Assembly (NCBI RefSeq): GCF_001953875.1
Contig: NZ_MQUR01000019.1
Coordinates: forward strand, 1-64,000
DNA length: 64,000 nt
From: Streptomyces amritsarensis
GTDB taxonomy: Bacteria; Actinomycetota; Actinomycetes; Streptomycetales; Streptomycetaceae
Direction: 5' to 3'
Shown here: positions 26,956 through 35,193 of the stretch, one piece after another
How positions within the stretch are numbered: the stretch's first letter is position 1
Layout of the letters: each line of letters starts with the position of its first letter
The notes under the pieces: model-generated
The model's input: the letters and a program-made list of their open reading frames with translations, nothing else
What the model was told of the DNA's origin: nothing
Database searches by the model: none
Made by a program: the position numbers and the translations under genes

Positions 26956-27267
26956 ATGGCAAGCATCCGTACCGCCCGCGTCATCGCCGCTGCCGCCGCC
27001 CTTCCCCTCGCCGTCGCGCTCTTCGGCGGGGTGGCATCGGCCGACAACGGCTCCTTCGCGAACGACGGATCGAACGCGAGCGTCGCCGGCATCATCGGCA
27101 GCGGCGTGGGTGGCGACAACAACGGCAACTCGTCCACCTCGCAGCAGGTGGCCACCGGCTCCGGTGCCTCCAACCAGAACAACACCGCGCAGGTCAACGG
27201 CTCGGCCTTCACCGCGCTCAACCAGGGCAACTCGAACGTGGCGGTCAACTTCCACCCCTGGTGGTAG
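26956..27267 (+). CDS. small secreted Asn/Gln/Ser/Gly-rich protein
   Basis: The 103-residue preprotein has a clear Sec signal peptide (residues 1-29, cleavage after ASA). The roughly 74-residue mature chain is made almost only of Asn, Gln, Ser, Gly, Ala, Val and Thr with no Cys. Spaced repeats such as SNQNNTAQVNGS and LNQGNSNVAVN recall the Q/N-spaced strands of curlin-type amyloids. It lacks the chaplin domain and the Cys of most chaplins, and it is not a rodlin. A surface or aerial-hypha role is possible but inferred. The ribosome site TGGAGGAAT is strong and a large terminator follows. Confidence 0.85.
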   Translation: MASIRTARVIAAAAALPLAVALFGGVASADNGSFANDGSNASVAGIIGSGVGGDNNGNSSTSQQVATGSGASNQNNTAQVNGSAFTALNQGNSNVAVNFHPWW

Positions 27268-27294
27268 CGCCGGGTACCTGCCGCTTTGAATCTT

Positions 27295-27346
27295 GAGGGC
27301 GCCTGTGCGACCGGACCGGCTGGGGTCCGGTAGCGCAGGCGCCCTC
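27295..27346. terminator. long terminator hairpin
   Basis: A 23-bp stem (27295-27317 with 27324-27346) with one mismatch and one G-T pair lies 27 bases after the secreted-protein stop, before the acyl-CoA dehydrogenase operon. Confidence 0.9.
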
Positions 27347-27372
27347 GCGCATGTCCCGCTCCCTTCCCGACC

Positions 27373-27405
27373 TTGACACCACAGGTAAATCTGACGGACA
27401 GTCAG
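27373..27405 (+). promoter_or_regulatory. candidate promoter/operator of the igr-like operon
   Basis: A TTGACA hexamer at 27373-27378 is followed 12 bases later by the dyad CTGAC-N5-GTCAG (27391-27405), which would cover a -10 position. Such dyads are typical for TetR-type repressors of acyl-CoA genes. No regulator gene is encoded in or next to the operon. The -10 is weak (about GACAGT), so this is a suggestion. Confidence 0.4.
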
Positions 27406-27441
27406 GTACCTCGATGATGTGGATGCCGGGAGGCCTGCGCC

Positions 27442-28593
27442 GTGCACCTCGCCCCGACCGAAGGCCAGTTGCGGCTCCGTGCCGAACTGCGCACGTACTT
27501 CAAGGAACTGCTGCCCGACGGGGTCCCCGAGGACCCGGCCGACCAGCGCCGACTGCTGCGCCGCATCGGCGCCGACGGACTTCTCGGCCTCGGCTGGCCG
27601 GTCGAGTACGGGGGGCAGGGCCGCGGCGCGGACGAGCAGTTCGTCTTCTTCGACGAGGCCTACCGGGCCGGCGCCCCCGTCTCCATGGTCACGCTGAACA
27701 CCGTCGGCCCGACCCTGATGAAGTACGGGACCGAGGAGCAGAAGGACTACTTCCTCCCCCGGATCCTCGCGGGCGAGATCGTCTTCGCCATCGGCTACTC
27801 CGAGCCCGAGTCCGGCACCGACCTCGCCTCACTGCGCACCCGGGCGGTCCGCGACGGCGCCGACTGGCTGATCGACGGGCAGAAGATCTTCACCTCCAAC
27901 GCCCAGAACGCGGACTGGATCTGGCTCGCCTGCCGTACCGATCCCGGGGCCCCTAAGCACAAGGGCATCTCGATCATCCTCGTGCCCACCGGCGACCCCG
28001 GCTTCTCGTGGACCCCGATCGACACCGTCGGCGGGCTCACGACCACGGCCACGTACTACGACTCCGTCCGCGTGCCGGCGGGCAACCTCGTCGGCCCCGA
28101 ACACGGCGGCTGGGGGCTGATCACCAACCAGCTCAACCACGAGCGCGTGGCCCTCGCCGCCATCGGCATGCAGGCCGAGGACTTCTACGAGCTCGCCCTC
28201 CGGCACGCCCGCACCCCCGACCCGGCCACCGGCGAGCGGCCCGCCGACCTTCCCTGGGTACGGTCCCGGCTCGCCGAGGCCCACGCCCGGCTGGCCGCCG
28301 TACGCCTCCTCAACTGGCGCCTCGTCCAGGACGTGGGCAGCGGCAGCCTCGCCCCCGGCGACGCCAGCGGCGTGAAGTTCCTCGGCACCGAGTCGGCCGT
28401 CGAGGTGTACCGGATGTGCCAGGAGGTGGTGGGCGAGGAGGCACTCGTACGGGGGCCCGCGGCCTTTGCGGGCGGCGAACTCGAGCGGATGAACCGGGCC
28501 GCGCAGATCAACACCTTCGGCGGCGGGGTGAGCGAGGTCCAGCGGGAGATCGTCGCCGTGATGCGGCTCGGCATGAAGGGGAGGAAACGATGA
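27442..28593 (+). CDS. acyl-CoA dehydrogenase, FadE29/ChsE2-like
   Basis: A FAD-dependent acyl-CoA dehydrogenase of 383 residues, with N-terminal helical domain, middle beta domain (GYSEPESGTDLASL near 112-125) and C-terminal helical domain ending in NTFGGGVSEVQREIVA. It is the first gene of a five-gene operon in which every junction overlaps. Length and position match mycobacterial FadE29, which pairs with FadE28 to desaturate the propionyl side chain of a steroid-CoA. The GTG at 27442 has GGGAGG upstream. The steroid substrate is inferred from the operon. Confidence 0.9.
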   Translation: MHLAPTEGQLRLRAELRTYFKELLPDGVPEDPADQRRLLRRIGADGLLGLGWPVEYGGQGRGADEQFVFFDEAYRAGAPVSMVTLNTVGPTLMKYGTEEQKDYFLPRILAGEIVFAIGYSEPESGTDLASLRTRAVRDGADWLIDGQKIFTSNAQNADWIWLACRTDPGAPKHKGISIILVPTGDPGFSWTPIDTVGGLTTTATYYDSVRVPAGNLVGPEHGGWGLITNQLNHERVALAAIGMQAEDFYELALRHARTPDPATGERPADLPWVRSRLAEAHARLAAVRLLNWRLVQDVGSGSLAPGDASGVKFLGTESAVEVYRMCQEVVGEEALVRGPAAFAGGELERMNRAAQINTFGGGVSEVQREIVAVMRLGMKGRKR

Positions 28594-29537
28594 CGGCGGA
28601 CCCAACCGGCACAGCCGAGGAGGCGGCCCGGTTCCACGCGCTGCTGGCGGCCTTCGAGGGAGCCCCGGCCGCCACCGCAGGCCGAGGCAAGGACGCGGTC
28701 AACGAGCCGATGATCCGCCACTGGTGCGAGGCGATGGGCGACGCCAACCCCGCCTACACCGGGCCGGACGCCATCGCTCCACCCACCATGCTCCAGGCCT
28801 GGACCATGGGCGGGCTCTCCGGCCACTCCGACCGCTCCTCCGCCTACGACGAGCTCTTCGCGCTCCTCGACGGCGCCGGTTTCACCTCCGTCGTCGCCAC
28901 CGACTGCGAGCAGGAGTACCTCCGCCCGCTGCGCCCCGGCGACACGGTCACCTTCGACGCCGTCATCGAGTCCGTGTCGCCGCGCAAGACGACCAAGTTG
29001 GGCACCGGCCACTTCGTGACGACCCGCATGGACGTCCGGACGGACGGGGAGCCCGTCGGCACCCACCGCTTCCGGATCCTGAAGTACGCGCCCGCCGACC
29101 GGCCGGCGAAGCAGGCGGCGCCCCGGACGAAGGCCGCCGCGCAGCGCCCCCGCCCGGTCGTCAACCGCGACAACCAGGGCTTCTGGGACGGGGTCCGGGA
29201 GCACAGGCTGCTGATCCAGCGCTGCACCTCCTGCGCCACGCTCCGCTTCCCGTGGCTCCCCGGCTGCAACACCTGCGCGAGCCCGTCCTGGGACACGGTC
29301 GAGGCCTCCGGCGCAGGCACCGTGTTCAGCTACGTCGTCATGCACCACCCGCCGTTCCCGGCTTTCGATCCGCCCTACGCGGTCGCGCTCGTCGAGCTCG
29401 CCGAGGGGGTCCGCATGATCAGCAACATCACCGGTGTCCCGTATGACAAGGTGCGCATCGGCCTCCCCGTCCACCTGGAGTTCCTGCGCGTCGACGACGA
29501 CCTGGAACTCCCCGTCTTCCGCGGGAACGAGGGCTGA
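28590..29537 (+). CDS. MaoC-DUF35 fusion, ChsH2-like
   Basis: The 315-residue protein has an N-terminal MaoC-like hotdog domain (about residues 5-165) and, after a Pro/Ala/Lys linker (about 165-190), a DUF35 domain. The DUF35 part has a rubredoxin-like zinc ribbon (CTSCATLRFPWLPGCNTC near 212-229) and an OB fold. In mycobacteria ChsH2 has this architecture; its hotdog pairs with ChsH1 as a hydratase, and its DUF35 part binds the aldolase Ltp2. Both partners are encoded downstream here. It overlaps the dehydrogenase stop by ATGA. Confidence 0.9.
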   Translation: MTADPTGTAEEAARFHALLAAFEGAPAATAGRGKDAVNEPMIRHWCEAMGDANPAYTGPDAIAPPTMLQAWTMGGLSGHSDRSSAYDELFALLDGAGFTSVVATDCEQEYLRPLRPGDTVTFDAVIESVSPRKTTKLGTGHFVTTRMDVRTDGEPVGTHRFRILKYAPADRPAKQAAPRTKAAAQRPRPVVNRDNQGFWDGVREHRLLIQRCTSCATLRFPWLPGCNTCASPSWDTVEASGAGTVFSYVVMHHPPFPAFDPPYAVALVELAEGVRMISNITGVPYDKVRIGLPVHLEFLRVDDDLELPVFRGNEG

Positions 29538-30568
29538 TGGACTTCCACCCCACCGAGGAACAGGCCGCCGCAGCCGGGCTCGCCGCCCGGATCTTCTCCG
29601 ACCTCGCCACTCATGAACGCCTCGCCACCGCCGGCACCGGCAGCGACGCCGAACTGTGGAAGGCCCTCACCACTGCCGGACTGACGGCCGCGGTCGAGGA
29701 GATCGGCCTCCTCGGACTGGTCCTGCTGCTGGAGGAACAGGGCCGCACCACCGCCCAGGTCCCCCTCGCCGCCACCTGCGTGTACGGCATCCTCCCCGTG
29801 GCCACCCACGGCAGCGCGGAGCAGCGCGCCCGCCTGCTGCCCGTGCTCGGCAGCGGGGACGCGGTGGCCACCGGGGCCTTCCCGGCCCGCGGCCGGATCA
29901 CCGTCGAGGGCGGCCGGCTCACCGGGACCGCCCCCGCCGTCCCCTGGCTGCGCGACGCCACGCACGTGCTGGTCCCCGACACCGAGCGGGCCCTGTGGCT
30001 CGTACGGACCGACGCGCCCGGCGTGCGGACGACCCCCGTCGAGACCACCGCACCCTGGTCGGCGGGCCGACTGGTCCTGAGCGGTGCCGGCGCCGAACGC
30101 ATCGGCTCCGTCGGTGCCTACGAGCACACCCTCGCCGCCGCGCGCACCGCCTTCGCCGGGCTCCAGGCGGGCGTCTGCGCGGGCTCGCTCGCCCGCGCGG
30201 TGGAGTACACCTCCACCCGTGAGCAGTTCGGCCGGCCGCTCTCCACCAACCAGGGCGTCATGCTGCGCGCGGCCGACGCGTACATGGACACCGAGGCGAT
30301 CCGGGTCACCACGTACGAAGCGGCCTGGCGCATCGACCAGGGGCTCGGGGCGCACGAGCACGCGCTGACGGCCGCCTGGTGGGCTTCCGAGGCGGGCAAA
30401 CGCGTCGTGCACGCGGGCCAGCACCTGCACGGCGGCATGGGCGCCGACCTGGACCACCCCGTCCACCGCCACTTCCTGTGGGGGCGGCAGCTGGACGCCT
30501 ACCTGGGCTGCGGCAGCGAGCTGCTGGCCGAGCTGGGCGCTGCGATAGCCGAGGGAGAACAGGCATGA
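29537..30568 (+). CDS. acyl-CoA dehydrogenase, FadE28/ChsE1-like
   Basis: The 343-residue acyl-CoA dehydrogenase is shorter than the usual 380-400 and rich in Ala. The C-terminal signature REQFGRPLSTNQGVMLRAAD and QHLHGGMGADLDHP segments are clear, but the middle domain is reduced. This is typical of the FadE28-type partner in alpha2beta2 steroid-CoA dehydrogenases, where active sites form between unlike subunits. Its start overlaps the previous stop (TGATG). Pairing with the 27.4 kb protein is inferred from length, order and overlap. Confidence 0.88.
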   Translation: MDFHPTEEQAAAAGLAARIFSDLATHERLATAGTGSDAELWKALTTAGLTAAVEEIGLLGLVLLLEEQGRTTAQVPLAATCVYGILPVATHGSAEQRARLLPVLGSGDAVATGAFPARGRITVEGGRLTGTAPAVPWLRDATHVLVPDTERALWLVRTDAPGVRTTPVETTAPWSAGRLVLSGAGAERIGSVGAYEHTLAAARTAFAGLQAGVCAGSLARAVEYTSTREQFGRPLSTNQGVMLRAADAYMDTEAIRVTTYEAAWRIDQGLGAHEHALTAAWWASEAGKRVVHAGQHLHGGMGADLDHPVHRHFLWGRQLDAYLGCGSELLAELGAAIAEGEQA

Positions 30569-30948
30569 ACGTCGGCGACACGCTGCCGCCGCTGGAGATC
30601 GCGGTCACCCGAACCCTTATCGTCGCGGGCGCGATCGCCTCCCGCGACTACCAGGACGTGCACCACGACGCGGCGCTGGCGCGGGAGAAGGGCTCCCCGG
30701 ACATCTTCATGAACATCCTGACCACCAACGGTCTGGTCGGCCGCTACGTCACCGACCACCTCGGGCCGCGATCCGTGCTGCGCAAGGTCGCCATCCGCCT
30801 CGGCGCCCCCAACTACCCGGGGGACACGATGACCCTCACGGGCACCGTCACGGCAGTGCTCGGCACCACCGTCGAGATCCGGGTCGTCGGAGCCAACGGC
30901 ATCGGCCACCACGTGACCGGGACGGTCACCGCGGAGGTGTCGGCATGA
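30565..30948 (+). CDS. MaoC-like hydratase subunit, ChsH1-like
   Basis: A 127-residue single hotdog domain with the hydratase dyad region SRDYQDVHHDAALA near residues 28-41 and the NILTTNGLVGRYV helix. The size matches mycobacterial ChsH1. It is expected to form a heteromeric enoyl-CoA hydratase with the MaoC part of the ChsH2-like protein. It overlaps both neighbours by 4 bases. Confidence 0.88.
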   Translation: MNVGDTLPPLEIAVTRTLIVAGAIASRDYQDVHHDAALAREKGSPDIFMNILTTNGLVGRYVTDHLGPRSVLRKVAIRLGAPNYPGDTMTLTGTVTAVLGTTVEIRVVGANGIGHHVTGTVTAEVSA

Positions 30949-32111
30949 GCGTCCGCACCCGCGACCAGCTCGGCGGCCGTGCCGCCATCGTCGGCATCGG
31001 TGCCACCGAGTTCTCCAAGAACTCCGGTCGCAGCGAACTCAAGCTCGCCGTCGAAGCCGTCCACACGGCCCTCGACGACGCCGGGCTCACCCCCGCCGAC
31101 GTCGACGGCATGGTCACCTTCTCGATGGACACCAGCCCCGAGATCACCGTCGCGCAGGCGGCGGGCATCGGAGAGCTGTCCTTCTTCTCCCGGATCCACT
31201 ACGGCGGGGGCGCGGCCTGCGCCACCGTCCAGCAGGCCGCCCTCGCCGTCGCCACCGGCGTCGCGGAGGTCGTCGTCTGCTACCGCGCGTTCAACGAGCG
31301 CTCCGGACGCCGGTTCGGTTCCGGAGTCCAGCAGCGCGAGCCCTCGGCGGAGGGCGCGGCACTGGGCTGGTCGCTGCCCTGGGGACTGCTGACCCCCGCC
31401 TCCTGGGTGGCCATCGCCGCCCAGCGCTACCTGCACACCTACAACCTCACCCCCGAAGCCTTCGGGCACGTCGCGGTCACCGACCGCCGGCACGCCGCGA
31501 ACAACCCGGCCGCCTACTTCCACGGGAAGCCGATCACCCTCGCCGACCACGCCGCCTCGCGCTGGATCGTCGAGCCGCTGAGGCTGCTCGACTGCTGCCA
31601 GGAGACCGACGGCGGCCAGGCCCTCGTCGTCACCACCGCCGACCGGGCCCGCGCCCTGCGGCACCCGCCGGCAGTGATCACCGCGGCGGCGCAGGGCGCC
31701 GGACGCCGCCAGGAGGGCATGACCTCCTTCTACCGCGACGACCTGACCGCTCTGCCGGAGATGGACGTGGTCGCGCGCCAGCTGTGGCGCACCAGCGGGC
31801 TGCGGCCCTCCGACATCGACGTCGGCATTCTCTACGACCACTTCACGCCCTTCGTACTGATGCAGCTGGAAGAGTTCGGCTTCTGCAAGCCGGGCGAGGC
31901 CGCCGACTTCGTTGCCGCGGACGCCCTCCCGCTCAACACCCACGGCGGCCAGCTCGGGGAGGCGTACCTGCACGGCATGAACGGCATCGCCGAAGCCGTC
32001 CGCCAGCTGCGCGGCACTTCTGTCAACCAGGTGGCGGGGGCCTCGCACGCACTCGTCACGGCTGGCACCGGCGTGCCGACGTCCGGGCTGATCCTCGGCG
32101 CCGACGGCTGA
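30945..32111 (+). CDS. thiolase-fold aldolase, Ltp2-like (SCP-x type)
   Basis: The 388-residue thiolase-superfamily protein lacks the usual thiolase Cys/His/Cys triad and has the lipid-transfer-protein features: GIGATEFSKNSGR at the N-terminus, YDHFTPFVLMQLEEFGF near 298-314 and GGQLGEAYLHGMNGIAEAVRQL near 332-353. The two tyrosines in these last segments match those reported as important in Ltp2 retro-aldolases. With the ChsH2-like DUF35 part it should cleave the hydroxyacyl-CoA, releasing propionyl-CoA and the ring ketone. It is the last gene of the operon. Confidence 0.9.
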   Translation: MSVRTRDQLGGRAAIVGIGATEFSKNSGRSELKLAVEAVHTALDDAGLTPADVDGMVTFSMDTSPEITVAQAAGIGELSFFSRIHYGGGAACATVQQAALAVATGVAEVVVCYRAFNERSGRRFGSGVQQREPSAEGAALGWSLPWGLLTPASWVAIAAQRYLHTYNLTPEAFGHVAVTDRRHAANNPAAYFHGKPITLADHAASRWIVEPLRLLDCCQETDGGQALVVTTADRARALRHPPAVITAAAQGAGRRQEGMTSFYRDDLTALPEMDVVARQLWRTSGLRPSDIDVGILYDHFTPFVLMQLEEFGFCKPGEAADFVAADALPLNTHGGQLGEAYLHGMNGIAEAVRQLRGTSVNQVAGASHALVTAGTGVPTSGLILGADG

Positions 32112-32130
32112 GACCCCGGTCCCTGCCGGT

Positions 32131-32161
32131 CCCCGCCCCCTCCACCTTCAGGGGGTGGGGG
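32131..32161 (+). terminator. terminator of the igr-like operon
   Basis: An 11-bp stem (32131-32141 with 32150-32160, one G-T pair) lies 20 bases after the last stop codon of the operon. Confidence 0.65.
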
Positions 32162-32247
32162 CAGCCCTACTCCTACAACCTGAGATGGATCCCCCATCGG
32201 CACCTGCGGGCGATTCCAGCGATGGCGGGCGCTCCTAGCGTGGAGAC

Positions 32248-32781
32248 ATGACCCCGCCTGTGTGCACGCTCGCCTCGACCCCGACGCCGTACCCGTCGTT
32301 CTCGGCGTACGTCCGTACCCGCGGCACGGTCCTGATGCGCACCGCGCGCTCCCTCACCGCCAATCCGTGCGACGCGGAGGACCTGCTCCAGACAGCCCTC
32401 GCGAAGACCTACGTGGCCTGGGACCGCATCGAGGACCACCGCGCCCTGGACGGCTACGTCCGGCGGACCCTCGTCAATACGCGGACCTCCCAGTGGCGCA
32501 AGCGCAAGGTCGACGAGTTCGTATGCGATGAACTCCCGGAGACCGAGGGACCCCCCTCCTCCGACCCCGCCGAGGCTCAGGCGCTGCGCGACGCGATGTG
32601 GCGTGCGGTCACCCGACTGCCCGACCGCCAGCGGGCCATGGTCGTCCTGCGCTACTACGAGGACTTGAGCGAGGTGCAGACCGCCGAGCTGCTGGGAGTC
32701 TCGGTCGGCACGGTCAAGAGCGCCGTCTCCCGCGCACTGGGCAAGCTCCGTGAGGACCCGGAGCTCACCCTCGTCCGCTGA
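32248..32781 (+). CDS. SigE-family ECF sigma factor
   Basis: The 177-residue sigma factor has region 2 (about residues 18-85, with NPCDAEDLLQTALAKTYVAWDRI) and region 4 (about 110-170, with LPDRQRAMVVLRYYEDLSEVQTAELLGVSVGTVKSAVSRAL). Composition and spacing fit the large actinobacterial SigE/TIGR02983 group. No anti-sigma gene is adjacent. The downstream gene encodes FadD beyond a parS pair, so they are probably separate units. The ATG is preceded by GTGGAGAC. Confidence 0.92.
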   Translation: MTPPVCTLASTPTPYPSFSAYVRTRGTVLMRTARSLTANPCDAEDLLQTALAKTYVAWDRIEDHRALDGYVRRTLVNTRTSQWRKRKVDEFVCDELPETEGPPSSDPAEAQALRDAMWRAVTRLPDRQRAMVVLRYYEDLSEVQTAELLGVSVGTVKSAVSRALGKLREDPELTLVR

Positions 32782-32791
32782 GGCGGGCGGT

Positions 32792-32805
32792 GTTTCACGT
32801 GAAAC
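32792..32805. other. parS site (ParB binding), copy 5
   Basis: Exact GTTTCACGTGAAAC; left flank T, right flank C. It lies in the gap between the sigma factor and fadD and is paired with the next site at 22 bp centre to centre. Confidence 0.94.
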
Positions 32806-32813
32806 CAGAGATT

Positions 32814-32827
32814 GTTTCACGTGAAAC
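32814..32827. other. parS site (ParB binding), copy 6
   Basis: Exact core with flanking T and A. With copy 5 it repeats the 22-bp pair geometry seen at 704-740. Confidence 0.95.
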
Positions 32828-32839
32828 ACGAAGCGGGTT

Positions 32840-32853
32840 CTACCCTCGGGTAG
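32840..32853. promoter_or_regulatory. inverted repeat CTACCC-TC-GGGTAG upstream of fadD
   Basis: A perfect 6-bp dyad with a two-base spacer lies 80 bases before the FadD start and just after the parS pair. It may be an operator for the ligase gene. The regulator is unknown. Confidence 0.4.
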
Positions 32854-32933
32854 TGACAGACCGACCGGTACGTGCGCAGAATCGGCTGCATCCGTAGCCG
32901 CCGCAGCGCCGCAGCGCTCACCGGGAGGACGCT

Positions 32934-34583
<1,650 letters not shown>

Positions 34584-34604
34584 CCCGGGCGGCCCCGCTG
34601 GGGT

Positions 34605-35180
34605 CTAACCACGCGTGAGCCATGGCCGCAGCAGCCTGCTGACTGCGGGCATGGCCACGTAGGTCATCAGCGTGCTGAAGACGACCGCGAAGGCGGCCGT
34701 GCGCAGCACGGTGTGCAGATCCACCAGGTACGGCCCGAGCAGCGCGTTGCCCGCGAGCGAGATCGGGAAGATGGCCAGCCCCGAGCTGATCGCCATCTTC
34801 CACCGCGGCGGCGCGGGCCGGGTCGTACCCGGCTTGGCGAACCACGTCTCCATGCCGTGCAGTTCCCGCCGGGCTATCTCCGTGTGGTGGTGGCCCAGGC
34901 AGTTGGAGAACCACTGGGCCCGCTCCGGGGAGTCCTGCCAGCGCTGGAAGGCGGCCTGGTTGCGGAAGCGGTGGACCAAGAACCACGGCCCGCCCTCGGT
35001 CGCCGGGCGGAAGAGCCCGTAGCCCAGGTGGTCCGGAAAACCGGCGGCCGTCTCCAGGATCCCGTGGGCCCAGGCCTCGAACGTCTCCTCGTGCCCGGGC
35101 TCGACCTGCCGGGCGATGAGCAGGTTCACCTCCCCGTTGTCGGCGGGGACGGTGTGCTCGGTCGTGTCGGTGATGGCCAT
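34605..35180 (-). CDS. ABM-domain protein with two transmembrane helices
   Basis: The 191-residue protein begins with an antibiotic-biosynthesis-monooxygenase-like ferredoxin fold (about residues 18-110, with FEAWAHGILETAAGFPDHLGY and WFLVHRFRNQAAFQRW). Two hydrophobic helices follow (about 128-150 and 160-180). This fusion is seen in several actinobacterial proteins; the enzymatic activity is not known. It lies 13 bases after the stop of nothing on its own strand: the large PAS protein upstream ends at 35194, so the two genes are probably co-transcribed. Confidence 0.82.
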   Translation of the reverse strand: MAITDTTEHTVPADNGEVNLLIARQVEPGHEETFEAWAHGILETAAGFPDHLGYGLFRPATEGGPWFLVHRFRNQAAFQRWQDSPERAQWFSNCLGHHHTEIARRELHGMETWFAKPGTTRPAPPRWKMAISSGLAIFPISLAGNALLGPYLVDLHTVLRTAAFAVVFSTLMTYVAMPAVSRLLRPWLTRG

Positions 35181-35193
35181 CGGGCCAGGATCG

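Noticed and set aside
26956..27267. Chaplin or rodlin gene
   Set aside because: The mature chain lacks the chaplin domain (including its Cys and the GNSVSV-type core) and has no rodlin similarity; only size and secretion agree.
27391..27405. KstR operator
   Set aside because: The dyad CTGAC-N5-GTCAG does not match the longer KstR-type palindrome, and no kstR gene is present.
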